Under the pieces are notes generated by a model. It searched no databases and was not told the DNA's origin. It worked only from the letters and a program-made list of their open reading frames with translations. A DNA stretch of 64,000 bases, taken from Paenibacillus uliginis N3/975. GTDB lineage: Bacteria; Bacillota; Bacilli; Paenibacillales; Paenibacillaceae. The stretch is taken from positions 3,326,263 to 3,390,262 of the forward strand of contig NZ_LT840184.1 of the NCBI RefSeq assembly GCF_900177425.1. Direction: 5' to 3'. Of the stretch, positions 52,881 through 62,745 are shown one piece after another; positions within the stretch are counted from its first letter, which is position 1, and every line of letters begins with the position of its first letter. A program made the position numbers and the translations under genes.

Positions 52881-54806
52881 TTATGGAGCTCTCTGTGGCA
52901 GAAGTTTTACATATTCATCAGACAACTTCATAAGCTTCAGCACGTAATCATAGTCATCCCGGTAAGGTGAAATATCTTGAACGGGCTGCAATGTTTTTAA
53001 TGAAACCGCCGTTCCATCCTCAAATCCATCTCCAGGGACAAACATAACCTCATTGTTGAAGAACGAGCCTGTCGGCAAGTAATATCTCATTCCGAATACG
53101 TTCTTATCAATGTTCAGCAGATCCTGCCCCATAGCGGTAAACTGTTCATTTTTCAATGAAATCCCCATGATGTTCGCGATCGTTGGCATCATATCAACTT
53201 GACCTCCGACCTGTTCAATCGTCTTCCCTTCCTTCAGCCCTGGTATGTGGACTATAAAAGGAATGTTAAACCGACTGATTCTCTCATGATAAGGAACACC
53301 CAGAGAAGACGTAATCAGACTGGGATCTGTATCGTTACTGTTAATTCCAAAGTGATCACCATATACTACCAGAACCGTGTCTTCCCATAACCCATTTTGT
53401 TTCAGTGATTCGATCAGCTTACCCAGTGCGTAATCCGAGTAGTTGACGGAATCCAGATAATTGCCCAGTTGTGTGCCTTTTAGGTCGGAGGGAATATTAA
53501 TTTTCGAAAAATTCTCCGGTACCGTGAACGGCGAGTGGCTCGATACGGTAACAAATTGAGCATAAAATGGTTTGTTGTCTTTATTCACATTACTCAGCTT
53601 TTCTATTCCCACACGATACAATTCTTCATCAGAAGGTCCAAAACTATTAAAATGATCGTTGGTGAAGTATGGTTTATCGTAGAAATGATCAAAAGCAAGA
53701 GCCGGATACATCTTGTTTCGATCCCAGAAGCTGACTTCATTTACATGAAACGTATTAGACACATACCCTTGTTCACTAAGCATACGCGGCAGACTCGGAA
53801 GTTCCCGGCTACCAAAGCCAGTCGACATCGCAACCGAACCTAAAGGATATATCGAGGTGTTCGATAAGAACTCAGCGTCCGATGTATTGCCTTGGCCAAT
53901 CTGCTGGAACACATAAGGAAAGTACAATCCCTCATCCGCAAGTTGATTCATTATAGGCGTCAATACCTGATTATCCAGAGACTGATGTATCGGGAAATTC
54001 TGTAGCGACTCCATCTGAACGACAATCAGATTTTTACCTTTACCTACCCCAAAATATTCTGACGGTTGGCCCTCCTTCTTCGCTTCCCGATAAGGGTAGC
54101 TTTCCTGCAATTGCTTAATTTCTTTAATCGTATCCTGTAGGTTGCCTTCCGCTAAAGCCCGATTTTCCTGCCCGCTTTTAACGACAGCAGCTACCTGATA
54201 ATTCATAAAGCCCATATGCTCCGCGCGAACAAGTTCATTCTCAATTCCCCATGCTTTGCGGATCGATAACCCTGATATGACTACTCCCAGGATCAACAGG
54301 CCGGCCATACTTAACTTCCATCCGGAAATCCTTTTTGAGCCTCTATAAGAAGTCTGCGTAAAAGTGGTGAAGCCTCCGGATCTGGAATTCCGCCGGCGAA
54401 ACCGGTTCACGATCCAAAAAACAGCCATAACCAGTACATCCGCAAAGAAAATGAAATGTTCTGGTTCAAGTAACGTCGTTATGCTGGAGCGCACCTGATG
54501 CACCTGTCCAAGACCAGATAACGCAGTATATGTCGGTATGGATCCAAAGTACACATTATAAATAGCAGACGCGAACAAAATGAGCGACACAACGAGATTA
54601 AACACCCAATAAACGACATGTCGTCTCTTCATGGGAATGAGCAGCTCCAGAAAGCTCATCAATACAAGCAGAGAAAAGGCATCTGTTGGGACTTTCCCCC
54701 ACATGACTTCATTAAATAAAAACAACCTTAATAACATCAATTTCAGCAGCAGAAGCAAAAAAACACCGCTGAACAATCCTGCTCTTTGTTTCCACGTTCT
54801 TTCCAT
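52881..54806 (-). CDS. ltaS: Lipoteichoic acid synthase family protein (LtaS)
   Basis: 641 residues. Five N-terminal membrane helices (about 10-175) are followed by an extracellular sulfatase-fold domain. Visible catalytic elements: metal Glu in 'IVVQMESLQNFP', nucleophile Thr in 'QGNTSDAEFL', 'VVYGDHFG' (metal Asp/His) and 'HSPFTVPENF'. LtaS polymerises glycerol phosphate from phosphatidylglycerol onto a lipid anchor outside the membrane. Firmicutes often have several paralogues (LtaS, YfnI, YqgS, YvgJ), and I cannot tell which this is. Confidence 0.93.
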   Translation of the reverse strand: MERTWKQRAGLFSGVFLLLLLKLMLLRLFLFNEVMWGKVPTDAFSLLVLMSFLELLIPMKRRHVVYWVFNLVVSLILFASAIYNVYFGSIPTYTALSGLGQVHQVRSSITTLLEPEHFIFFADVLVMAVFWIVNRFRRRNSRSGGFTTFTQTSYRGSKRISGWKLSMAGLLILGVVISGLSIRKAWGIENELVRAEHMGFMNYQVAAVVKSGQENRALAEGNLQDTIKEIKQLQESYPYREAKKEGQPSEYFGVGKGKNLIVVQMESLQNFPIHQSLDNQVLTPIMNQLADEGLYFPYVFQQIGQGNTSDAEFLSNTSIYPLGSVAMSTGFGSRELPSLPRMLSEQGYVSNTFHVNEVSFWDRNKMYPALAFDHFYDKPYFTNDHFNSFGPSDEELYRVGIEKLSNVNKDNKPFYAQFVTVSSHSPFTVPENFSKINIPSDLKGTQLGNYLDSVNYSDYALGKLIESLKQNGLWEDTVLVVYGDHFGINSNDTDPSLITSSLGVPYHERISRFNIPFIVHIPGLKEGKTIEQVGGQVDMMPTIANIMGISLKNEQFTAMGQDLLNIDKNVFGMRYYLPTGSFFNNEVMFVPGDGFEDGTAVSLKTLQPVQDISPYRDDYDYVLKLMKLSDEYVKLLPQRAP

Positions 54807-55007
54807 GTTCTATCTATCTCCCTACTTCTATTTTAAAATGTAATTTTAAGAATCGTTCCCTATTATAACAGGTATGTAAACCTCAATCTATTCAACCACA
54901 GGAGAAAGAACGCCCAAAGCTTGTAAATCATGGTCAATTGTCTCATGCACACCTCTCCCGTCTCACGTACGATAGAGCATTCCAATCAAAGGCTGGAGGG
55001 TTTAAGC

Positions 55008-55940
55008 ATGAAAACGGTAGTAACCGGCGGAGCGGGTTTTATTGGCTCTCACCTCGTCAACCGGCTGGTTTCACAAAGCTATGAAGTACATGTGATCGAT
55101 AACCTGACAACCGGTGATCCAGGTCGGTTGCATTCCGAGGCGGTTCTGCATGTCACGGATGTGGGTAGTGATCAGGCGGCGACATATATCCGGCTGCTTA
55201 AACCGGATATCGTCTTTCATTTAGCGGCGCAAACGGATGTGCAGCAGTCCATCAAGTCACCAACTGCTGATGCGTACGCTAATATTAAGGGAACAATTAA
55301 TGTATTGGAAGCATGCCGGGCAGCCAAAGTTCGAAAAATCATATTTGCATCGTCATCCGAAGTGTACGGAAATGTAGCAAAGGATGTTCTGACTGAGGAT
55401 GATCCGGTATCTCCGATTTCTTTTTATTCCTTATCTAAGCTCGCGGCTGAACAGTACATCCGTCTGTATAAACACTTTTATGGACTGGAATATACCATAC
55501 TCCGTTATAGTCATGTATATGGCCCCAGACAAACGACAAATGGTGAAGGTGGTGTTATTGCCGTCTTTGGTGAACAGATGAGTAGCGGACTCCCTCTGAG
55601 CATATTCGGAGACGGTACACAGACACGGGACTTTATTTATGTAAAAGATGTAGTCGAAGCCAATCTGGCCGTCATCGACCTTGGACATAGTGATACATTG
55701 CATGTGAGTACGGGACAGTGCACAAGCGTTAACCGGCTAGTCGATATCGTGCGCGGACAATTTACCGGTGACATTCATGTGAACTACCTTCCTGCCAAGC
55801 CGGGAGACATTGCACACAGCTGCCTTGATAACAGTAAGATCATGTCCATGCTGAATTGGAAGCCTGAATATACAATTGAACAAGGTTTAATGGAAACTAC
55901 CCGATATTGGAGTGTCTCCTCCAACAACGATAACGTATGA
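55008..55940 (+). CDS. NAD-dependent sugar-nucleotide epimerase/dehydratase (GalE-like)
   Basis: 310 residues of extended SDR type. Cofactor motif 'GGAGFIGSH', 'VFHLAAQTDVQQS', Ser in 'FASSSEVYG', Tyr/Lys in 'FYSLSKLAAE', 'RYSHVYGPRQ' and 'TRDFIYVKDVVEANL'. It acts on a nucleotide-diphosphate sugar, for example UDP-glucose to UDP-galactose, probably for cell-surface glycans. The frame is open from 54930, but GGAGGG lies 8 bp before ATG 55008, which is right for a Rossmann start 'MKTVVTGG'. No glycosyltransferase genes nearby. Confidence 0.9.
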   Translation: MKTVVTGGAGFIGSHLVNRLVSQSYEVHVIDNLTTGDPGRLHSEAVLHVTDVGSDQAATYIRLLKPDIVFHLAAQTDVQQSIKSPTADAYANIKGTINVLEACRAAKVRKIIFASSSEVYGNVAKDVLTEDDPVSPISFYSLSKLAAEQYIRLYKHFYGLEYTILRYSHVYGPRQTTNGEGGVIAVFGEQMSSGLPLSIFGDGTQTRDFIYVKDVVEANLAVIDLGHSDTLHVSTGQCTSVNRLVDIVRGQFTGDIHVNYLPAKPGDIAHSCLDNSKIMSMLNWKPEYTIEQGLMETTRYWSVSSNNDNV

Positions 55941-56039
55941 CAAGTAGAACCAGTTTAACTGTCTTATAAAGACGGTTACGTTTCTGCGAGGAATATTAGA
56001 TTATTTATGCATGAAACTTATAAATTCCAATATTCAGAA

Positions 56040-56076
56040 AAAGCGCCCCCGATCAAAAGCTGATCGTTGGCGCTTT
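56040..56076. terminator. Bidirectional terminator
   Basis: AAAGCGCC / GGCGCTTT with an inner CGATCA/TGATCG stem, between convergent genes. Confidence 0.87.
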
Positions 56077-56095
56077 ATTTAAGGTGTTCGAAAAT

Positions 56096-57025
56096 TCAGC
56101 CCAAACTCTCTGTCTGCAGATCGGTTGGAGCTACGGCTGTAGCTTTCTTGGATGGTCGGACATTTAGGAACAAGATGAGTCCAAGCAGCACGAGTGCACC
56201 CCCGGCAGCCTGCAGACCATTCATAGACTCGTTAAGAAGGAGAAACGCGAGCAGGCTTGCTCCCACCGGTTCCCCAAGAACGCTCATCGATACCGTTGAA
56301 GCGGATGAATAACGCATAAGCCAATTAAATAGAAGATGGCCGAATACCGTTGGCACGACAGCAAGCAGGGCGAATATTCCCCACTCTTTAGCTGCATATC
56401 CTGTTAGCGGGATCCCTGAGAACACATTGTAACCAGCCAGGAACAATGCCGCAAAAACAAATACAAACCAGCTGTAAAGAAATGAAGGTATCCGTTTAAG
56501 CAACATTTGCCCCAGAAGCATATGTGCCGCGATCGCTCCCGTTCCGAACAGTGACATTAAATCACCTGTCAGATGGCTACCTGTACCGCTCATTCCACTT
56601 TTACCGATCAGCAGGAACACGCCAAGAAAAGCGATTCCCATCCCGGATAGCGCAGAGACAGATGTTCTCTCTTTAAAGAAAACATAAGCTCCGATCATCA
56701 CAAAAACCGGCTGAAGCGCCAGAATGATCGTTGAGCTTGCAACACTAGTCCATTGCAGTGAACCCATCCATAGCAGAAAATGAACCGCCAGCATCATACC
56801 GGAAGCCATAAGTTTCAATATGTCTGTTCCTTTAAGTTTGCGGGCTTGCGAAATATATTTGATTCCAAAAGGCAGCATGAAGAGCATGGTGAGAATGAGC
56901 CTGTACATGGCTTGAATCGACACAGGCGCATCGGACCACTTCACAAAAATAGATGAGAATGAAATAGCAGTTATTCCGATAAAAAGCAGAATAGCTACTG
57001 GAATTGGCGGTTTTTCTGGATTCAT
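56096..57025 (-). CDS. EamA/DMT-family transporter
   Basis: 309 residues with ten hydrophobic segments in two EamA repeats; 'SSIFVKWSDAPVSIQAMYR' (helix 1-2) and 'YSSASTVSMSVLGEPVGASLLAFLLLNE' (helix 8-9) in pieces are family signatures. It is an inner-membrane exporter or permease of small metabolites such as amino acids; the substrate is unknown. The frame has GTG 57043 touching AAAGG, and ATG 57025 lacks a close ribosome site. I use the ATG, with doubt. Confidence 0.88.
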   Translation of the reverse strand: MNPEKPPIPVAILLFIGITAISFSSIFVKWSDAPVSIQAMYRLILTMLFMLPFGIKYISQARKLKGTDILKLMASGMMLAVHFLLWMGSLQWTSVASSTIILALQPVFVMIGAYVFFKERTSVSALSGMGIAFLGVFLLIGKSGMSGTGSHLTGDLMSLFGTGAIAAHMLLGQMLLKRIPSFLYSWFVFVFAALFLAGYNVFSGIPLTGYAAKEWGIFALLAVVPTVFGHLLFNWLMRYSSASTVSMSVLGEPVGASLLAFLLLNESMNGLQAAGGALVLLGLILFLNVRPSKKATAVAPTDLQTESLG

Positions 57026-57101
57026 GATGGTTAAATGTCTCACCTTTCGTGTATTATTAGAGAATGATTTATTTTATTGTAAGGAGATTAATTGTAGCGC
57101 T

Positions 57102-58457
57102 ATGAAGACAACAAAGCAGCAACGAACTAAAATGAGCCCTCCCAAATTTTTAGCTATCGGTTTTCTTTCCATTACGCTCTTCGGCACATTCTTGCTCAAG
57201 CTGCCGATTTCTACAGAAAGTGGTATGCCGACACCACTGATCGATGCGTTTTTTACGGCTGTATCCGCCATCAGCGTGACAGGTCTCACCGTAGTAGACA
57301 CCGGTACGCATTGGTCAATGTTTGGAGAAATTGTCATGCTGATGCTTGTTCAGCTTGGAGGTCTTGGATTTATGACCTCCGCGACATGGATCGCGCTGAT
57401 GTTGAACCGCAGAATATCTCTACGGGAACGAATGATTCTTCAGGAAGCGATGGGGCAATACCAGATCCAAGGAATTGTCGACCTGATCCGTCGTGTTCTC
57501 GTCTATGCATTTACCATTGAAGGGATAGGCGCATTACTACTCACTTTGCGTTTTTGGGCGGAGATGCCGCTGACCGATGCTGCTTACCTTGGCATATTCC
57601 AGAGTGTCTCAATTTTCAATAACGCAGGGTTCGATCTGTTTGGCGGCATTCATGGTCCATTCACTGGATTTGCAACCTATGGCACCGATCCGATACTCAA
57701 TATCATTAATATGGCCCTTATCTTTCTAGGTGGGATTGGATTTATCGTCATGTTTGATGTCATTGAATATCCTAAGTGCCGAAAGCTTTCTCTGCATTCC
57801 AAGGTAGTCCTTACCGTAACATCACTGCTAATTGTTATCGGTGCGCTGATGCTGTTTATTTTGGAATTTAATAATCCGGCAACACTCGGTCCACTCTCTT
57901 ACCCGCAGAAGATTATGGCCTCCTTCTTCCAATCGGTTACATCACGATCAGGGGGAGTCAGTACGATTGATATTGGTGGACTGCAGCAATCATCCCAATT
58001 TTTCATGATTATGCTGATGTTTATTGGTGCCGCTCCCGGATCAACGGGTGGAGGTATTAAAGTAACGACTTTTGCCGTCCTGATTGGTGCCGTTATCACG
58101 ATGATACAGGGTAAACGTGATGTAGTGCTGTTCCGGAACCGTATCTCTCAAGCAGTCGTTTATCGTGCGGTCACCTTGACCATACTATCATTGCTGCTTC
58201 TGGTTGGGTTTTCCATGTTCTTGTCTGCGACGGAATCCAGTGATTTTCTGGCTATTCTGTTTGAAACCGTGTCCGCTTTCGGTACAGTCGGACTGTCTAT
58301 GGGACTGACAACCGAGCTGTCCGAGATTGGAAAAATAGCTATTGCGCTGGTCATGTTCCTTGGACGTTTAGGACCACTGACGCTGGCATACGCGCTGAAC
58401 CGCAGACGCTATAAGGACTTGTACCGTCATCCGGAAGGCAAAATCATTATTGGCTAA
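57102..58457 (+). CDS. ktrB: Potassium uptake transporter subunit KtrB/TrkG-type
   Basis: 451 residues with four M1-P-M2 repeats. Selectivity loops: 'AISVTGLTV', 'FNNAGFDLF', 'TSRSGGVS' and 'FGTVGLSMG', each with the conserved central Gly. It forms the K+ (Na+) channel of a Ktr system; the regulatory KtrA-type RCK protein is not encoded nearby. The frame runs further upstream, but ATG 57102 follows AAGGAG (15 bp, somewhat far). Its 5' end lies near the start of the divergent EamA gene, 76 bp away. Confidence 0.92.
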   Translation: MKTTKQQRTKMSPPKFLAIGFLSITLFGTFLLKLPISTESGMPTPLIDAFFTAVSAISVTGLTVVDTGTHWSMFGEIVMLMLVQLGGLGFMTSATWIALMLNRRISLRERMILQEAMGQYQIQGIVDLIRRVLVYAFTIEGIGALLLTLRFWAEMPLTDAAYLGIFQSVSIFNNAGFDLFGGIHGPFTGFATYGTDPILNIINMALIFLGGIGFIVMFDVIEYPKCRKLSLHSKVVLTVTSLLIVIGALMLFILEFNNPATLGPLSYPQKIMASFFQSVTSRSGGVSTIDIGGLQQSSQFFMIMLMFIGAAPGSTGGGIKVTTFAVLIGAVITMIQGKRDVVLFRNRISQAVVYRAVTLTILSLLLLVGFSMFLSATESSDFLAILFETVSAFGTVGLSMGLTTELSEIGKIAIALVMFLGRLGPLTLAYALNRRRYKDLYRHPEGKIIIG

Positions 58458-58495
58458 TCATTTTACAGACATGACGCCCTTTGAATCACAGAACA

Positions 58496-58531
58496 AACCG
58501 TCCGCTTCCCTCACGGGAGACGGACGGTTTA
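58496..58531 (+). terminator. Terminator of ktrB
   Basis: AAACCGTCC (58496-58504) / GGACGGTTT (58523-58531) plus inner TTCCC/GGGAG. Confidence 0.85.
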
Positions 58532-58577
58532 TTTGTGATCAGCCCTGATGATTTACAATGGGACTGAGACTAGAGCT

Positions 58578-58850
58578 TTATGCGAATCCGCCGGCATCAA
58601 TAGCAGCATCCAGCAGATCGTCAAACAGTTCGTCATTCTCTTCAATTTGAGCGTCAACTTTCAGAAATTGCTCCTCCGGACCCGGCTCACCGGCGAAATT
58701 CAGACTGTAATCCCAGTCTCGTCCATTCTTGCTCATAAATGTGATCTCATAAGCAGAAGTTTGTCCTTCCAAGGTAAATACGGTGTATCCTATAAAATTA
58801 TTCTCCTCATCACGCTGCATACCTGCACGATCGATGGTAACCTGTGACAT
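58578..58850 (-). CDS. Small acidic conserved protein, unknown function
   Basis: 90 residues, strongly acidic toward the end ('QIEENDELFDDLLDAAID'). A beta-rich first part with 'FIGYTVFTLEGQTSAYEITF' in pieces. No signal peptide or membrane helix, and I do not recognise the family. AAGGAG lies 9 bp before ATG 58850. It is divergent from the aminopeptidase gene and could share that intergenic promoter region. Confidence 0.75.
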   Translation of the reverse strand: MSQVTIDRAGMQRDEENNFIGYTVFTLEGQTSAYEITFMSKNGRDWDYSLNFAGEPGPEEQFLKVDAQIEENDELFDDLLDAAIDAGGFA

Positions 58851-59001
58851 AGGTCCACTCTCCTTCAAAATGCTTAACAATGTTGCTCATAAAACTCAGT
58901 ATATCACTTTTTATGTGGATCGATTAATGTTTTTCATCTGAGCGGCAATTTAGTATAATGTGGTTATTGCTTTTAAATAAAATGTAATTGGAGGGTACCT
59001 C

Positions 59002-60234
59002 ATGTCCGACTTTAAATTATCCCTGGACAAGTATGCGGAACTGACTGTCAAAGTAGGAGTCAATGTACAAAAAGGGCAGACTTTAGTTGTCCATGCACCT
59101 GTAGAATCCGCTGAATTTATCCGCTTAATCGCCGCAAAGGCTTATGAAGCGGGTGCCCGCCTGGTCAAAGTGCTCTGGAATGATGAAGCCTTAACCCGGC
59201 TTCAATATGAGAAAGCATCTGATGACGTGTTTACGGAAAAACCAAAATGGTTTGTCGGTGAAATCGTTGAGCTTGTTGAGAACGGTGCAGCAGTTCTTCA
59301 TGTACTTGCCGAGAACCCGGATCTCCTGAACGGTATCGATCCAGAAAGAATTGCGAACTTCTACAAGACACGTGGAGAAGCTATGAAGCAGTATCGTGCC
59401 TATCAGCAAGCTGATAAATTCAGTTGGTGCCTAATTGCCGTACCTTCCCCTGCTTGGGCTGCGAAAGTATTCCCAGACGTACCTGAAGCTGAGCAGATGG
59501 ACAAGCTCTGGAATGCCATTTTCCACACGGTCCGTGTAGATCAAGAGAATCCGGTGGAAGCCTGGAACCGCCATTTGAACGTACTTGAAGAGAAATCGGC
59601 AGTCCTGAACGCCAAGAAATATAAGGCTCTGCATTACATAGCTCCAGGCACGGATTTGACCATTGAACTGCCAAAAGGTCATATTTGGGCACAAGGAGAC
59701 AGCATTAACGAGCAGGGTCACGCCTTTGTTGCGAATATGCCAACAGAGGAAGTATTTACAGCTCCTCTGAAGACAGGCGTTAACGGAACGGTAAGCAGCA
59801 CCAAACCGCTAAGCTATGCAGGTAATATCGTAGATAATTTCTCACTTACCTTCGAGAACGGACGAGTTGTCAGCTTTACGGCTGAGCAAGGTTATGAAAC
59901 ACTTGAGCGTCTGCTCAATATGGATGAAGGTGCTCGTTATCTCGGCGAAGTCGCTCTTGTTCCACACCAGTCTCCGATTTCAGAGTCGAACATCTTGTAT
60001 TACAATACACTATTTGATGAGAATGCTTCCAACCACCTGGCAATCGGAAGTGCTTATGCTTTCTGCCTGGAGGGCGGAAAGGAAATGTCTCAGGACGACC
60101 TGGTTAAGCATGGACTGAATACAAGTGTAACTCACGTTGATTTCATGATCGGCTCAGGCGACATGGACATTAACGGAATTACCGAGGATGGAAAAGAAGA
60201 ACCTGTATTCCGTAACGGAAACTGGGCATTTTAA
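59002..60234 (+). CDS. ampS: M29-family aminopeptidase (AmpS-like), paralogue 1
   Basis: 410 residues, normal length. Metal-ligand regions known for thermophilic M29 enzymes: Glu in 'MPTEEVFTAPLK', Glu in 'YLGEVALVPHQSPI', His in 'NASNHLAIGSAYA' and His/Asp in 'THVDFMIGSGDM'. It is a cytosolic exopeptidase with a two-metal centre. TTGGAGG before ATG. A close paralogue follows on the same strand after 137 bp; the two are probably products of a tandem duplication. Confidence 0.92.
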   Translation: MSDFKLSLDKYAELTVKVGVNVQKGQTLVVHAPVESAEFIRLIAAKAYEAGARLVKVLWNDEALTRLQYEKASDDVFTEKPKWFVGEIVELVENGAAVLHVLAENPDLLNGIDPERIANFYKTRGEAMKQYRAYQQADKFSWCLIAVPSPAWAAKVFPDVPEAEQMDKLWNAIFHTVRVDQENPVEAWNRHLNVLEEKSAVLNAKKYKALHYIAPGTDLTIELPKGHIWAQGDSINEQGHAFVANMPTEEVFTAPLKTGVNGTVSSTKPLSYAGNIVDNFSLTFENGRVVSFTAEQGYETLERLLNMDEGARYLGEVALVPHQSPISESNILYYNTLFDENASNHLAIGSAYAFCLEGGKEMSQDDLVKHGLNTSVTHVDFMIGSGDMDINGITEDGKEEPVFRNGNWAF

Positions 60235-60371
60235 TTCAATATCACGTTCACAGCAGCCTCATCTCTTTGGAGTGACGGCTGCTGTGTTGTAATGACTAAC
60301 ACCTCTACTGCCCTATTATTGACCTGAGGTTGATTTATGAGTTTACTAATCATCAATTTGGAGGTTCTTAC

Positions 60372-61601
60372 ATGCTTACTTTTGAACAAAAACTGGAGCG
60401 TTACGCTGAACTGGCCGTTAAGGTTGGAGCGAATGTTCAACCAGATCAAATTCTTGTCGTTAACGCGATGATTGAAGCCGCTGAACTCGTTCGTCTCGTC
60501 GTAAAAAAAGCGTACGAAGCTGGTGCCAAGCTGGTCAAAGTCAATTACAGTGACGAAGTGGTAAACCGGATCCGTTACGATCTGGCTCCGGGCGAATCTT
60601 TCTTGGAGCCGCCGAAGTACCAGGCTGAGGAAATGACAGAGCTAGCGGAGAACGGTGCTGCCTTCATGACCATTCTTTCGGCAAATCCGGATCTCATGAA
60701 AGGTGTAAATCCAGAACGCATCTCCAATTACCAACGAACCTTTGGTGCTGCGATGGCCAAATACCGGCAATATCAACAGGCGGACAAGATGAGCTGGACC
60801 GGACTTGCTTTTGCATCACCAGATTGGGCAGCAAAGGTCTTCCCCGATGCTCCGCAGGATCAACAAGTCGACATGCTGTGGGATGCTATTTTCCAAGCGG
60901 TTCGTGCGGACCAGGAAGACCCGATTGCTGCATGGGAGAAACATATCGATACATTGCAGCATAAATCGGATGAGCTCAACAGCAAGAAGTACCACAAGCT
61001 TCATTTCGTATCCGAAGGCACAGACTTGACAGTTGAGCTACCCGAAGGACATATTTGGGCCCAAGCGGGAAGTCACAATGAAAAAGGCGATCGTTTTGTA
61101 GCGAACATTCCGACAGAAGAAGTATTCACAGCTCCTCTAAAAACCGGAGTTAACGGGACCGTACGCAGCACGAAGCCACTAAGTTATGGCGGAAACATTA
61201 TCGACAACTTCTCAATTACGTTTAAAGATGGACGGATTGTAGAATATTCAGCTGAAGAAGGCCAAGATACGCTTGCCCGTCTCATTGAAATGGATGAAGG
61301 ATCACATTATTTGGGCGAGGTTGCTCTGGTTCCTTATGCGTCACCTATTTCGGAGAGCGGGATTTTGTACTACACAACCTTGTTTGACGAGAACGCCTCC
61401 TGCCACTTGGCCATCGGTAGCGCATATGCTTTCAACCTTGAAGGCGGAAAAACGATGACTGCCGATCAGCTTGCCTCAAGCGGACTGAATGCAAGCATAA
61501 CTCACGTTGACTTCATGATGGGTTCCAAAGAATTGAACATTACAGGCATTACCCATGATGGTCAGGAAGAACCGATCTTTATTAACGGAAACTGGGCTTA
61601 A
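60372..61601 (+). CDS. M29-family aminopeptidase, paralogue 2
   Basis: 409 residues, colinear with the upstream copy and with all metal-ligand regions retained ('IPTEEVFTAPLK', 'YLGEVALVPYASPI', 'NASCHLAIGSAYA', 'THVDFMMGS'). Identity looks about two thirds by eye, so the duplication is not recent. The frame begins earlier (60330), but TTGGAGG sits 7 bp before ATG 60372. Small changes around the pocket (HQ to YA after VALVP; SNH to SCH) may give a different substrate range. Confidence 0.92.
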   Translation: MLTFEQKLERYAELAVKVGANVQPDQILVVNAMIEAAELVRLVVKKAYEAGAKLVKVNYSDEVVNRIRYDLAPGESFLEPPKYQAEEMTELAENGAAFMTILSANPDLMKGVNPERISNYQRTFGAAMAKYRQYQQADKMSWTGLAFASPDWAAKVFPDAPQDQQVDMLWDAIFQAVRADQEDPIAAWEKHIDTLQHKSDELNSKKYHKLHFVSEGTDLTVELPEGHIWAQAGSHNEKGDRFVANIPTEEVFTAPLKTGVNGTVRSTKPLSYGGNIIDNFSITFKDGRIVEYSAEEGQDTLARLIEMDEGSHYLGEVALVPYASPISESGILYYTTLFDENASCHLAIGSAYAFNLEGGKTMTADQLASSGLNASITHVDFMMGSKELNITGITHDGQEEPIFINGNWA

Positions 61602-61620
61602 TCTATTCTGTCTGCTTCAC

Positions 61621-61660
61621 AACCAAAGAGACCGCCGATTTAACGGCGGTCTCTTTGGTT
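61621..61660 (+). terminator. Terminator of aminopeptidase genes
   Basis: A 16-bp perfect stem AACCAAAGAGACCGCC (61621-61636) / GGCGGTCTCTTTGGTT (61645-61660). Confidence 0.95.
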
Positions 61661-62157
61661 TGAGCGGATTGAATATTAATTAACCCAAAAAAAAAGATGG
61701 CGAAGTAGCCAACTGATTGTACAATTTCATAAACTGATCCATATCGTAGGAGCCTCACGGCTCCATCTCCTTCCAAACCACTCCGCACTTGTAACCGTTA
61801 CAAATGTAACAGTTCAATTTATCCGGCATTTTCCTCGTCATCCTGCAGTTAACCTCATTCTGTTCTGCGAGCAGCATCTACGTTCCAATACCTGAATCGT
61901 CATATGGTACTTCGGCGTCTCCAGTGCGTTCTCACTGCTGATCCGCTTCATCTATAAGGAAACAGAGCCTTCATCTGAATTGCAACATCAGAGAAATAAT
62001 AAGCAGTGCAAGATCATAGGTTACAGGGTAGTCAAACTTCATCGCTAACATTCCAACTGAAATATTTCTAACTAGAAAATATTGGGCGCTTAATACGAAA
62101 ATGATGTAAAATAATGAGAGGATTAGCAAGAGGATTCACCAGAGAGGAGAATAACGC
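61661..62157. other. Gene-free stretch before the ECF sigma gene
   Basis: It contains an A9 run (61687-61695), a small hairpin GGAGCC-TCAC-GGCTCC (61749-61764), and a minus-strand 37-codon frame (61838-61951) without ribosome site that could be a gene remnant. Next to the sigma gene an imperfect inverted repeat ATATTTCTA..GAAAATAT lies at about 62063-62083. No gene supported. Confidence 0.45.
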
Positions 62158-62745
62158 GTGTCTAACCGATTGCAATTACTCCTCGCAGCAGATTTCAATG
62201 AAATAAGTGAACCTATGCAGGAAGAGGTTTATTATGAATTTTATGATTTGGTCTACGGACAGATTATGTATGTGCTCCGGGACCACGCTGCTGTTGAGGA
62301 CATTATTCAAGAATCATTCATTAAAGTAATAACAAGCAAGCCGGTTTTTGATAATATAAACAAATTAAAAGCTTGGTTACGAGTGGTTTCTAAAAATACA
62401 ACAATGAATTATTTAAGAAAAAATAAAAAATACCGTAACCAAGTCGATGTTGACCGTGTTTTTATAAGTGAAGAGGAATTGGTTGCTTCTTCCACTAATG
62501 TTGAACATCAGGTAGAGTCCAAAATGATGGAAGAATCCATTAAGAAATATCTAGAGCAGTTGAAGCCCGAATATCGGCTGCTCATCGAGTACCGCTGGAA
62601 GCACGGATTAACCTATAAGGAAATCGCCGAGCTGCTGAATACCCGGGAAGACATTGTGAAGCAGCGTCTATTCCGAGCCAGGGAATCTGTTAAGAAAATG
62701 CTATATAGGGAGTGGGGTGTTATGGATGAACAACGAAAAATATGA
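62158..62745 (+). CDS. ECF-type RNA polymerase sigma factor
   Basis: 195 residues. Region 2 (about 25-95) with 'AAVEDIIQESFIKVI' and 'LKAWLRVVSKNTTMNYLRK', region 4 (about 130-185) with 'YRWKHGLTYKEIAELLNTREDIVKQRLFRARESV' in pieces. It starts with GTG at 62158 behind AGAGGAG. The next gene overlaps its 3' end and is a likely anti-sigma factor, so the pair is translationally coupled. The regulon is unknown. Confidence 0.92.
   Translation: MSNRLQLLLAADFNEISEPMQEEVYYEFYDLVYGQIMYVLRDHAAVEDIIQESFIKVITSKPVFDNINKLKAWLRVVSKNTTMNYLRKNKKYRNQVDVDRVFISEEELVASSTNVEHQVESKMMEESIKKYLEQLKPEYRLLIEYRWKHGLTYKEIAELLNTREDIVKQRLFRARESVKKMLYREWGVMDEQRKI

Noticed and set aside
61838..61951. 37-codon minus-strand frame in the gap before the sigma gene
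   Set aside because: No ribosome site and no recognised family. Possible remnant only.
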